The notes under the pieces are model-generated. The model ran no database searches and was not told the origin of the DNA. It worked only from the letters and a program-made list of their open reading frames with translations. DNA of 64,000 nt from CAYVVD01 sp964454975 (GTDB lineage: Bacteria; Bacteroidota; Ignavibacteria; Kapaibacteriales; UBA2268): positions 1 through 64,000 of the forward strand of contig CAYVVD010000010.1 in the NCBI GenBank assembly GCA_964454975.1, read 5' to 3'. Made by a program: the position numbers and the translations under genes. Positions 51,940 to 59,977 of this stretch are shown here, one piece after another (within the stretch, counting starts at the first letter, position 1; each line of letters starts with the position of its first letter).

Positions 51940-53061
51940 ATGGCCGAGCAATTCCAATTACGCGATGTGTTCAATCCTGCTGCTGTTGAAAGGCTTGCAG
52001 GGGGGATCTCCCGTGCATGGCCGGAATTTAAAAAGGATGATTTTATCACCGATGTGAATTTCAGCCTGCCCGACCTGAATTTCGGAGACAGAAACAAACT
52101 GATAATTAACACACTCAAGCAACATCTGCCGGCCGAATTCCCAAAGGCTGCAGAAATACTTGTTAATTCGCTCGGCCCGAAATTAAAAAATGATAGCCTG
52201 GAAGGAGTTCAGGGGTTCGAGGTAGTGTCCCTCTGTGGTTACATAAGCCGTCATGGCCTGAATCATTTCGATATATCAATGAACGCCCTGCGCGAAATGA
52301 CCATGCGTTTCACTGCCGAAGGCGACATTAGGCCTTTCATAGTAAAATATCCGGAGAAATCTATTGAATTGCTTAAAAAATGGGCAAAAGACCCTAACTG
52401 CCATGTAAGAAGGCTCGTATCAGAGGGCACAAGGCCCCGGTTACCACTTGGATCATGGCTGGAAATTTTCCGCGATGATCCCGGACCGGTAATCAAACTG
52501 CTCAAGATACTCAGGAATGATGAAGTAGAATACGTGCGCCGTTCTGTTGCAAACAACCTGAATGATATCAGCAAGGATAATCCCGGCGCAGTTGTTAAGA
52601 CTCTTAAGAAATGGCTTAAGAAAAACAACGCAAAAGAAATGCAGAAGCTGGTAAGGCATGCTCTGAGAACTTTGCTGAAGCAGGGCAATCCACAAGCGCT
52701 AATGATTGTGGGATATGGTTCAAAACCCGAAATCAAAGTATCCGCCTTTGTCCTGGAGAGTAAAAAAATAAAAATCGGCGACGATTCCCACTTTTCACTA
52801 ACAATCATCTCCAATTCCGGAAATTCCCAGGACTTAATGATTGATTATGCCGTTTACTACACAAAAGCTAGCGGTAAGCTCGCCAGGAAGGTATTTAAGC
52901 TAAGGACGATCACGCTACAACCGGACGATAAAGTAACAATAAGCAAAAAGTTGAACTTCCGCCAGATGACTACCCGCAAGCATTACGCCGGTCAGCATTT
53001 ACTCGAGATAATCGTAAACGGCGAATCATTCGCTACAAAAGAATTCCACCTCTATGAGTAA
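51940..53061 (+). CDS. AlkC-like DNA glycosylase with C-terminal Ig-like domain
   Basis: DNA alkylation repair protein of the HEAT-repeat (ALK) superfamily. The 373-aa product begins FNPAAVERLAGGISRAWPEF, and its core EGTRPRLPLGSWLEIFRDDPGPVIKLLKILRNDEVEYVRRSVANNLNDISKDNP matches AlkC-type enzymes, which remove N3-alkylated bases without base flipping. About 110 C-terminal residues (FVLESKKIKIGDDSHFSLTIISNSG onward) form an Ig-like beta domain, also known from AlkC. The next gene overlaps it by 8 bp. Confidence 0.85.
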   Translation: MAEQFQLRDVFNPAAVERLAGGISRAWPEFKKDDFITDVNFSLPDLNFGDRNKLIINTLKQHLPAEFPKAAEILVNSLGPKLKNDSLEGVQGFEVVSLCGYISRHGLNHFDISMNALREMTMRFTAEGDIRPFIVKYPEKSIELLKKWAKDPNCHVRRLVSEGTRPRLPLGSWLEIFRDDPGPVIKLLKILRNDEVEYVRRSVANNLNDISKDNPGAVVKTLKKWLKKNNAKEMQKLVRHALRTLLKQGNPQALMIVGYGSKPEIKVSAFVLESKKIKIGDDSHFSLTIISNSGNSQDLMIDYAVYYTKASGKLARKVFKLRTITLQPDDKVTISKKLNFRQMTTRKHYAGQHLLEIIVNGESFATKEFHLYE

Positions 53062-53473
53062 AACATTCGAAGAAATCTGTGATTATGCATTATCCTTCGA
53101 TATGGGTGTGATTGTAAAGCGTTATATTAATGATTATGACATTGCACCATCAGTTGCGGAATTGCATGAACGGGAGCTAAAGCGGTTTCTTACGCTGATT
53201 GCATCAAATCCCGGTAAGACATACGGAATGAAAGGCCCGGTTGACGACCTGTGGCATACATTTATCATCTTTACAAAGCAATACTTCGGGTTTTGCGATA
53301 ACACTCTTGGCAGGTACATTCACCACACGCCGCACAACCCGGGCGACAAAATAGATCCGGGCCCTTACAATGAATTCCTGGAAGACTATGAAAAATACTT
53401 TGGTGAGAAGCCATCACCCCGTTTTTGGCCTGCAGTGGGGAATGATCCCGGCGATTGCGGGTTCTGTGAGTAG
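53054..53473 (+). CDS. Glycine-rich-domain-containing-like (GRDP-like) protein
   Basis: A 139-aa soluble protein with the conserved PVDDLWHTFIIFTKQYFGFC and GRYIHHTPH blocks of the GRDP-like family (PF07173 type), which is of unknown function in bacteria; the Trp-His and HH pairs suggest a metal site. The C-terminus ends in DPGDCGFCE with two Cys. It starts within the alkC-like gene (8-bp overlap), so the two are translated together and may be linked in repair, although no function is known for that link. Confidence 0.72.
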   Translation: MSKTFEEICDYALSFDMGVIVKRYINDYDIAPSVAELHERELKRFLTLIASNPGKTYGMKGPVDDLWHTFIIFTKQYFGFCDNTLGRYIHHTPHNPGDKIDPGPYNEFLEDYEKYFGEKPSPRFWPAVGNDPGDCGFCE

Positions 53474-53534
53474 GGAAGCATTGTAAGAAGTACTCCACAT
53501 ACAAAGTGGAATACATCTTTGGAAATATATTTTT

Positions 53535-53819
53535 CTACTTCCCTCCCTGCACCATCTCTAAAATCTCTTCTACATACCTGTCATCTTCACCTGCAAGGAG
53601 TGCACGAAATGTCCTGTTGCCGAGAGAACCTTTGATTGTGTATTTTCCCTTTGTAATTAATCTGAAATAAGGTTTTCCGCTTCCCCTGTGTGCAACGAGC
53701 TTGCCATGTTTTTCCAATATATCCAGGAAATCTTCATCCATTTCGCGATCGAGCAGAAAGTCCCATGCATTGCTGCTTTCGAGGCAGTCACCTGCTTTGA
53801 TGTATTTGATAATCTTCAT
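53535..53819 (-). CDS. Small hypothetical protein
   Basis: I do not recognise this 94-aa protein. It is soluble and mixed alpha/beta: MKIIKYIKAGDCLESSNAWDFLLDREMDEDFLDILEKHGKL, then short strands YFRLITKGKYTIKGSLGNRTFRALL and a helical end. The ATG at 53819 is preferred to a GTG five codons upstream. It is divergent from mraY, with the mraY promoter starting 19 bases away. Confidence 0.6.
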   Translation of the reverse strand: MKIIKYIKAGDCLESSNAWDFLLDREMDEDFLDILEKHGKLVAHRGSGKPYFRLITKGKYTIKGSLGNRTFRALLAGEDDRYVEEILEMVQGGK

Positions 53820-53837
53820 ATCTGGTTTTAACACAAA

Positions 53838-53868
53838 TTGCTTTTAACAAAGAATAATCTTAATTTTG
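53838..53868 (+). promoter_or_regulatory. Promoter of mraY (-33/-7 Bacteroidota type)
   Basis: TTG (53838-53840), a 20-nt gap, and TAATTTTG (53861-53868), exact at both elements. It lies 42 nt before the mraY ATG. Confidence 0.68.
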
Positions 53869-53910
53869 ACTGACTTTGCAGCATAAACCTCAACCAAAAA
53901 CCGGTACGTC

Positions 53911-55038
53911 ATGCTCTACTATCTTGCCCAGTGGCTACAAAGCAATTTTGATTTGCCCGGCGCAGGCCTGTTTCAGTACATTACATTCCGCGCCGCGGCT
54001 GCCGCAATAACTGCGCTATTATTCAGCTTCATCTTCGGTCCGAAAATAATTAAAATACTAAAGAAAAAACAAATCGGCGAACAGGCGAAACGAGAATTGC
54101 AGGGAGTCGGCCAGCATTCCATAAAAGCGGGCACCCCGACAATGGGCGGCCTGATTGTGCTTATTGCGTTGATCCTGCCGACTTTGCTATTCGCTCTTTA
54201 CAATGCATATGTGCTTCTTATCCTTTTTACTACCATAGCCCTCGGTATGGTGGGCTTCCTCGATGATTACCTGAAGGTGATTAAAAAATACCCCAAGGGA
54301 CTCATCGGTAAATACAAGATGTTCGGGCAGATATTTGTGGGGCTTGTTCTTTCATCGGTTATATATTTTTTCCCGCAGGTGTTCTTCGAAGGTTTTGAGA
54401 AAATAAACACATTCACAACAGTACCTTTTGCCAAGAATATAAACATTGATTTTGCTTTTATGTTCATCCCCATTGCTGTATTTATTATTACAGCAACCTC
54501 AAATGCAGTGAACCTGACCGACGGCCTTGACGGTCTTTCAATAGGAACTGTCGGAATTACATCACTCGCTGTCGCACTGATAGCTTACGTAAGCGGTAAT
54601 GCAAAATTTGCGGAATACCTGAACATAATGCACCTGCCGGGTTCAGGCGAGCTTACTGTCTTTTTAGCCGCCCTGGTTGGAGCAGCTCTTGGTTTCCTTT
54701 GGTTCAATTCATACCCCGCCCAGATTTTCATGGGTGATACAGGGGCTTTGGCACTCGGGGGAGCTATCGGCGGGCTGATGATTCTCATAAAAAAAGAGTT
54801 CCTGCTTCCGATTGTCGGCGGTGTGTTCTTTGCTGAAACTGTTTCAGTAATTATCCAGGTAATGTATTTCAGATATACCAAAGGCAAATATGGCGAAGGA
54901 AGAAGAATTTTCAAGATGGCACCTCTGCATCATCACTTCGAGAAATCCGGCTGGCACGAATCCAAGATTGTCACCCGTTTTTATATTATAGCGGTTATTC
55001 TTGCCATAATTACCATGACAACATTCAAAATCAGGTAA
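53911..55038 (+). CDS. mraY: Phospho-N-acetylmuramoyl-pentapeptide-transferase
   Basis: Makes lipid I, the first membrane step of peptidoglycan synthesis. The 375-aa polytopic protein has about ten hydrophobic segments and the catalytic acidic motifs GFLDDYLKV, NLTDGLDGLSIGT and MGDTGALALGG, with the loop MAPLHHHFEKSGWHE. It stands alone with its own promoter rather than in a mur/fts (dcw) cluster, which is unusual. Confidence 0.97.
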   Translation: MLYYLAQWLQSNFDLPGAGLFQYITFRAAAAAITALLFSFIFGPKIIKILKKKQIGEQAKRELQGVGQHSIKAGTPTMGGLIVLIALILPTLLFALYNAYVLLILFTTIALGMVGFLDDYLKVIKKYPKGLIGKYKMFGQIFVGLVLSSVIYFFPQVFFEGFEKINTFTTVPFAKNINIDFAFMFIPIAVFIITATSNAVNLTDGLDGLSIGTVGITSLAVALIAYVSGNAKFAEYLNIMHLPGSGELTVFLAALVGAALGFLWFNSYPAQIFMGDTGALALGGAIGGLMILIKKEFLLPIVGGVFFAETVSVIIQVMYFRYTKGKYGEGRRIFKMAPLHHHFEKSGWHESKIVTRFYIIAVILAIITMTTFKIR

Positions 55039-55169
55039 TTCGCAACTTTTACAGATTCGCATTGTTTATATATATGAAATTCCCCGGGATAAAATAATTT
55101 CATCTGTTTGATGTTTCATCTTGCAAGGGTGGAATTTATTCCATAATTTCAGGTATCAGGTAATAATCC

Positions 55170-55919
55170 GTGAAATTCTTATACACATACAAAGGGTTGA
55201 TAGTTTTTATCGGCCTTGCCCTGTTCGCAAGTTCCTGCCAGGAATTGGATTGTCCTGCTTGCCCTGAAGATACCCGCCCCTTAAAGACTGTTGAGAAATG
55301 GCTTGTTCAGAATGGTTCTTATGAAAAAGTAAGAATGGTTTCTTTCAAAAAGTACGATATAGAGGGCAACCTGGTCAAAATGGAAGAATTTCATGACAAT
55401 GGTGAATTGAAGTCAAGCTCTTTTTATACCAATAACGGTAATACAAGCACTGAGGAACTGAAAAATTACAGCTATGACGGTGTTGTAGAAGAGCAGAGAG
55501 AAATTAATTACACATTTGATAAAGATGGAAATGTCGTTCTTAGGCTTGAATATAAGGATGATTCAACTCTTTGCGGAAGGCAGGTATATGAATATGATGA
55601 AAAGGGAAATCTTATTAAAAGGATTGAATATAATCCAACAAATGGAGAAACTTTAGAAATAGACTATAGCTACAATTACAATTCTGACGGCATTATTTCC
55701 GAAAGGATAATCAGCCCTCATAATGGTTCAGTTTCACAACGCGACAGCATTGTTTACAACGAATACCTTGTAAGGCGTTTTTCATTTGATGAAGCAGGTG
55801 TTATAAAACATATCCGGACTTTCCTCTATAACAGATCCGGAAGAATCATTCGCGAAACTATAAGCTCCCCGGAAGGAGAAATCCTCAAAGTCTTCAAATT
55901 AGAATATACCTACTATTAA
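55170..55919 (+). CDS. Lipoprotein with MORN/YD-like repeat strands
   Basis: A 249-aa lipoprotein: signal ending in lipobox ASSC (Cys23), then repeated short strand pairs such as KKYDIEGNLVKMEEFHDNGELKSSSFY, YTFDKDGNVVLRLEYKDDSTLC and YEYDEKGNLIKRIEY, which resemble the repeating units of RHS/YD or toxin-antitoxin-less MORN-like surface lipoproteins. No toxin domain is attached. The start is GTG. It is the only gene between mraY and the convergent MFS gene, overlapping the latter by 4 bp. Function unknown. Confidence 0.75.
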   Translation: MKFLYTYKGLIVFIGLALFASSCQELDCPACPEDTRPLKTVEKWLVQNGSYEKVRMVSFKKYDIEGNLVKMEEFHDNGELKSSSFYTNNGNTSTEELKNYSYDGVVEEQREINYTFDKDGNVVLRLEYKDDSTLCGRQVYEYDEKGNLIKRIEYNPTNGETLEIDYSYNYNSDGIISERIISPHNGSVSQRDSIVYNEYLVRRFSFDEAGVIKHIRTFLYNRSGRIIRETISSPEGEILKVFKLEYTYY

Positions 55920-57325
55920 GTATATCGCCGTTTGTAGTAAAGCAAACCTGCACAGCTTAATAACCCGATAACTGCATAAACCACCCAAAACAACCAGGGA
56001 TTATATTCTTTCCAAAGCATCGCCCTTGCTTCAGAATAGGTGATTCCATTAGTTTCTGCTATTTTACCCTCTCCGCTTAATGAACTCCAATAATCTAAGC
56101 TTGTACCATGAGGGGCTTGTATTTTATTAGCAGCTATATGAATTTGCGCAAGGGATTCCTTTTCTGACAATTCGCCATATAGCCAACCGCCGCTAAGGCT
56201 GCCGGCACCAAGACCGATTGCAAAAGATATACCCAGGTAGCCCATGTACATGGATTTTTTGCCTTTCGGCGCTAATTCCGCCATAAACTCGGAAAACTTA
56301 GGATTGATAGTCATCTCGCCAAATGTATAAACCAGCACACCAATTACAAGAACTAATTCCCAGGCTGTTCCGCAGAGGAGTATGCCTGCCACAATCAGAG
56401 CATTTCCTGCAATAATAACGGAAATCTTGTTATGCTTTCGTGTCAGCCATGCGATGAAGGTTACAAATACTATAATCAGGATTGAATTTAATGTGTAAAA
56501 GAACTCGTATTTAAGGCCTGTTCCTGCTACGGTGGTCTTGGTAAAAAATGAACCAAGTCCAAGATATTTTACGATGCCATCTGTATCACCCCAGTCGTTG
56601 ATGTAATTTGGCAAGGTTTCATAGAATTGCATATATATAATTATAAAACCACTCATTGGCAGGACAAACAGCAAAACACGGGGATTAAGGATTCCTTTGA
56701 ATGTCTCCTGAACCAAACTGTAAGCAAATGATTCAGATTCCCCTGGTTTAAAAAATTGAACAAGCACAAAATTAATGCTGAATATTGCAGCAGAGCCAAA
56801 GAATAACAGATCCCATGATAATTCCTTGAATAGGACCGAAAGGAAAGGGCTTGCAAACACAGCAAGGTTTATTAGCATTACTTGTATGCCCCAGGCGGCA
56901 GAAGAATTGCGTTCGTCTGTCATACCCGCGATAGCACCTTGGATTATTGGTTTGAAAAGCCCCGAACCGAGACCAAGAATCAAAGCTCCGGAAACGAAAG
57001 GCCAGAACTCGCGTTGTGTGCCGAGTATCACATAGCCGGCAATGATGAGCAGGAATGATATGTAAAGCAGCTTTCTCCTGCCATATTTATCGGACAAGCC
57101 GCCGCTGAATACCGGTGTGAGGTTCTGCATGAGAGCCCAGGCAAAAAAAATAATGCCTTTTGTTGATTGTTCCCAGAGTAAGCCTCCTGGTTCATCTTTT
57201 TGGGCTATATAAACCGGCATTTGGATTAGAACAGCCCAGTAAGCCATTTTCTCAAGCATCTGGATTGAATTTACAAGCCAGAATGATTTGGGAAGTGTAT
57301 TAATCCGGTTAGCGAGTTCGCTCAT
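55916..57325 (-). CDS. Major facilitator superfamily transporter
   Basis: A 469-aa permease with about 12 hydrophobic segments. The loop 2-3 motif appears as GGLSDKYGRRKLLYISFLLI, and the N-terminal half contains LGLGSGLFKPIIQGAIAGM, a pattern shared with peptide (POT) and some muropeptide permeases. A periplasmic-type loop of about 60 residues lies before the last segment. It is coupled by 4 bp (ATGA) to the upstream DUF1460 amidase gene, so a wall-peptide or sugar substrate is suggested by context only. Confidence 0.82.
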   Translation of the reverse strand: MSELANRINTLPKSFWLVNSIQMLEKMAYWAVLIQMPVYIAQKDEPGGLLWEQSTKGIIFFAWALMQNLTPVFSGGLSDKYGRRKLLYISFLLIIAGYVILGTQREFWPFVSGALILGLGSGLFKPIIQGAIAGMTDERNSSAAWGIQVMLINLAVFASPFLSVLFKELSWDLLFFGSAAIFSINFVLVQFFKPGESESFAYSLVQETFKGILNPRVLLFVLPMSGFIIIYMQFYETLPNYINDWGDTDGIVKYLGLGSFFTKTTVAGTGLKYEFFYTLNSILIIVFVTFIAWLTRKHNKISVIIAGNALIVAGILLCGTAWELVLVIGVLVYTFGEMTINPKFSEFMAELAPKGKKSMYMGYLGISFAIGLGAGSLSGGWLYGELSEKESLAQIHIAANKIQAPHGTSLDYWSSLSGEGKIAETNGITYSEARAMLWKEYNPWLFWVVYAVIGLLSCAGLLYYKRRYT

Positions 57326-58176
57326 TGCTCAGGCTCCAGCGGCCTGAGAACGGTAATGCCGGTGTGCTTCTTAACTGAGTTGATGTACTTTACAAGGTCC
57401 TCCTCAATTATCACTTTCTTCTTATCTGTGGAGGCGTGGAGCATTGAAAGCACAAGCCCGGATTGCCTGTAAGCAATACCAATGTGAGAATAATCAAGTC
57501 CTTCTATGGATGTAGTGAAGCAAATAATATCACCGGTTTGAATTTGGGCTGTATGTTTTGAGACGAGAGCTTTTGGAATCCAAAAATATGTCCGGTTGTT
57601 AATATCTGCTTCAATTTCCTTAAGCTTTGCAATAGATTCAGGTTGGCGGCTGAGTTTTGGATAGTAATGTGGGTTCGCGGACATGAAATCCACATTGAAT
57701 TTCTTTTCATTACCTCCAATCACAGGTGTTACATCCCGGACAACTCCCTTTCGTACATTGTCATAAATCCAGTCGGCTGTGTAATGAAGGCGGGAAAGAT
57801 ACCCGTCCAACCTGCCTTCCCTGTAGCGTGTGAATGTTACTTCATTAAGCAAATCCTGCTCTGTGTTTTTTCCTTTGGCAATAATTCTTGCAAGACACAA
57901 TACGTTTTCAAAGAAGGTAACGCAGTCCAGCCCGTTGAAATTAACAATGCAATTTTCGTCGCCGGTTATATCCAGTGTACCTCCTTTGTATGGAATGCCC
58001 AGCATTTTAAGCCCAAACCACTTGATGTTATCATCAATTGTGTACAATTCGCGGTTTTCAGCTAAAGCTTTTTCCATTACAGAATCAAAGAAATTACTTA
58101 CGCCTTCGCCCCTCAAGCGGATAGCTGAACCAGCTAAAAACAGAGAGCTATATGTTAGGAATTCTCTTCTATTCAT
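57322..58176 (-). CDS. DUF1460 NlpC/P60-like amidase with Tat-type signal
   Basis: A 284-aa exported cysteine peptidase. It begins with a twin-arginine-like signal (NRREFLTYSSLFLAG). The catalytic Cys85 is in NFNGLDCVTFFENVLCLARI and the His in LDYSHIGIAYR, the arrangement of DUF1460, which cleaves N-acetylmuramoyl-L-alanine or related bonds. It overlaps rnhA by 8 bp and the MFS gene by 4 bp, giving an rnhA-DUF1460-MFS operon that suggests peptidoglycan fragment recycling. Confidence 0.83.
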   Translation of the reverse strand: MNRREFLTYSSLFLAGSAIRLRGEGVSNFFDSVMEKALAENRELYTIDDNIKWFGLKMLGIPYKGGTLDITGDENCIVNFNGLDCVTFFENVLCLARIIAKGKNTEQDLLNEVTFTRYREGRLDGYLSRLHYTADWIYDNVRKGVVRDVTPVIGGNEKKFNVDFMSANPHYYPKLSRQPESIAKLKEIEADINNRTYFWIPKALVSKHTAQIQTGDIICFTTSIEGLDYSHIGIAYRQSGLVLSMLHASTDKKKVIIEEDLVKYINSVKKHTGITVLRPLEPEQ

Positions 58177-58819
58177 GAATATTGCAGAGCAGTTCTAATA
58201 ATTTATCAATCTCATTTTTTTCGAAAGAAATTCCGGAAGCGCCCTTTTTCAGATAATACGAATCATCTTCTTTAAGGGTTAACTCAAAATTCCCTTTTTT
58301 TGCCAGCAACTTATGAGAGGGCGTCTGCGATTCTTTTTTTCCCCCGTTAGTTGCTTCGTAAACAGAATCAAATTCAAAAATACCTTTGTCCAAAGCTTCA
58401 TTTACAAGAGCGTCGCACCTCTCGTTTTCCTCAATGCCTGCATGCCCTTTTACCCATACAAACTTAACATTGAATTTGTTCACCAGCTCGTAAAGTGGTT
58501 TTAACAGGTCATCGTTTAGCACGGGAGATTTATCTTTTTTTCGCCATCCGTTTCTTACCCACGCATGAATCCAGCCCTTCTCAAATGTATCAACAAGCAG
58601 CCTGGAATCGCTATGTAGTTTAACAGAAATCTCCTGATTTTTCAGCACTGAAAGGGCTTCGAGTGCTGCCTGAATTTCCATCCTGTTGTTGGTTGTCATC
58701 CTGACTGCTCCGGAGATTTCCCTTCGCTTTTTGCCGGATATCAGAACTGCAGCCCATGCACCCGGTCCGGGATTTCCCCTGCTGGCGCCATCGGTATAAA
58801 TTATTACCTCGTTTTTCAT
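58169..58819 (-). CDS. rnhA: Ribonuclease HI with C-terminal extension
   Basis: Cleaves RNA in RNA-DNA hybrids. The 216-aa product has the full catalytic set Asp10 (YTDGASRGNPGPG), Glu48 (NNRMEIQAALEAL), Asp71 (HSDSRLLV), His126 (VKGHAGIEENERCD) and Asp136. About 70 residues beyond the usual end (YEATNGGKKESQTP, then FELTLKEDDSYYLKKGASGISFEK) form an additional small domain I do not recognise. First gene of the operon with the DUF1460 amidase. Confidence 0.93.
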   Translation of the reverse strand: MKNEVIIYTDGASRGNPGPGAWAAVLISGKKRREISGAVRMTTNNRMEIQAALEALSVLKNQEISVKLHSDSRLLVDTFEKGWIHAWVRNGWRKKDKSPVLNDDLLKPLYELVNKFNVKFVWVKGHAGIEENERCDALVNEALDKGIFEFDSVYEATNGGKKESQTPSHKLLAKKGNFELTLKEDDSYYLKKGASGISFEKNEIDKLLELLCNIHE

Positions 58820-59004
58820 CGGAGCAATCTAATGAATTCAGGGGAAATGGTGATAATATAAATGCTCTTCAAGGACAAAGCATTAATCATACATGAATAA
58901 TAAATGAATAAAATATTATGGTCTAATTCCTGATTTTCCCGTATATTTATAGTGTCTTTCTGCGGCGGGGGGAAAATGCCGCAAAAACTCAAAAAGGATT
59001 AATC

Positions 59005-59424
59005 ATGATTGAGATTATCGGATTTCAGCCAGGGCCGAGCCGAAGGATTCCGCTGTTTACTATGTCTGTTTCTGCAGGCGTGCCAATTCCAGTTGAGGAT
59101 GATGTTGACAAGCATATTGACCTGAATGAGTACCTTGTCGAACATCCGGCAGCTACTTTTTTTGCAAAGGTTACCGGCGATTCCATGAAGGATGCCGGTA
59201 TCAGGGACGGCGACATACTAATTGTGGATACATCAGTTGATGCTTCTGACGGAAGGCTTGTTATTGCATCCATCAACGGTGAATTAAGCATAAGGTATTA
59301 CAGGGAAATAGACGGTCAGGTATATTTAGAGTCCCAAAACTCACATTTTTTGCCCATAAACATCGGCGATTATATGCGACAACAGGTGATTGGAGTGGTT
59401 ACTAAAATCATTCACAGCTTTTAG
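59005..59424 (+). CDS. UmuD-like S24 peptidase with catalytic Lys replaced by Arg
   Basis: A 139-aa protein homologous to UmuD, the SOS translesion cofactor that self-cleaves when RecA is active. VSAGVPIPVEDDVDKHIDLNEYLVEHPAATFFAKVTGDSM matches UmuD and carries an Ala24-Gly25 cleavage-type bond and the nucleophile Ser60. The general base expected at position 97 (Lys in GEFTVKKL of E. coli) reads Arg97 (GELSIRYYR, codon AGG). The site and Ser agree in number with E. coli UmuD, so alignment is unambiguous. Self-cleavage should be poor or absent. AAGGA precedes the ATG. No umuC is in the window. Confidence 0.88.
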   Translation: MIEIIGFQPGPSRRIPLFTMSVSAGVPIPVEDDVDKHIDLNEYLVEHPAATFFAKVTGDSMKDAGIRDGDILIVDTSVDASDGRLVIASINGELSIRYYREIDGQVYLESQNSHFLPINIGDYMRQQVIGVVTKIIHSF

Positions 59425-59465
59425 GGTATATTAAATCAGATTTAGGGCATGCTATTTGCTGCCTC

Positions 59466-59493
59466 AATACCGGCCATAAGAGCCGGTATTTTT
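59466..59493 (+). terminator. Terminator between the two UmuD-like genes
   Basis: AATACCGGC (59466-59474), a 7-nt loop and GCCGGTATT (59482-59490) followed by T to 59493. It is a perfect 9-bp stem with a T-tract and lies inside the 5' extension of the next open frame, supporting the later start of that gene. Confidence 0.82.
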
Positions 59494-59505
59494 GACAAAA
59501 CCAGC

Positions 59506-59931
59506 ATGAAAGTAAAAAAAATAGTAGAACTGAAAACACAGTACAGCTTCGAAGCACCGCTTTTTCCGGCAGCAGTTACCAAGAAGGACCGCAATGGTAA
59601 TGGGCAGCCCAAAGAGGAATTGCTCGACCTTAATGAAACGCTCGCTCCTAAGCCTGAGAACATCTTTATTGTCCGGGTAAATGGCGAAAGCATGATTGAA
59701 GAGCACATCTACGACGGCGATGTACTGATTGTTGAGCGCGAAACCAAACCAAAAGACGGACAAGTTGTTATAGCGGCACTCAATGGTGAAATGGCTGTCA
59801 AAAAGTATCGCGTTAAAGATGGAAAAGTTTACCTGTTCTCAGCTAATAAGAGTTTTCTGCCAATCGAGATAAAGCCGTTCTGGGAATTCCAGATACAGGG
59901 AATTGTCCGGCACGTAATCCACAATGTGTAA
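59506..59931 (+). CDS. UmuD/LexA-type S24 peptidase with intact Ser-Lys dyad
   Basis: A 141-aa protein starting at the ATG 59506, just after a terminator hairpin; an ATG 19 codons earlier would place that hairpin in the coding region. The fold matches the preceding UmuD-like protein: VNGESMIEEHIYDGDVLIVE with Ser62, and GEMAVKKYRVKDG with Lys99, 37 residues apart as in UmuD. The N-terminal region (YSFEAPLFPAAVTKKD) lacks a clear Ala-Gly or Cys-Gly cleavage bond and has a 10-residue polar insert. It could cleave the neighbouring protein in trans. Confidence 0.83.
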   Translation: MKVKKIVELKTQYSFEAPLFPAAVTKKDRNGNGQPKEELLDLNETLAPKPENIFIVRVNGESMIEEHIYDGDVLIVERETKPKDGQVVIAALNGEMAVKKYRVKDGKVYLFSANKSFLPIEIKPFWEFQIQGIVRHVIHNV

Positions 59932-59977
59932 ATAAACTCCCCGTCATTTTTACAAATTAATCCATTAATTAATTCAA

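Noticed and set aside
55074..55103. ATGAAATT/AATTTCAT inverted repeat after mraY
   Set aside because: Eight AT-rich base pairs with a 14-nt loop and no T-tract; not convincing as a terminator or site.
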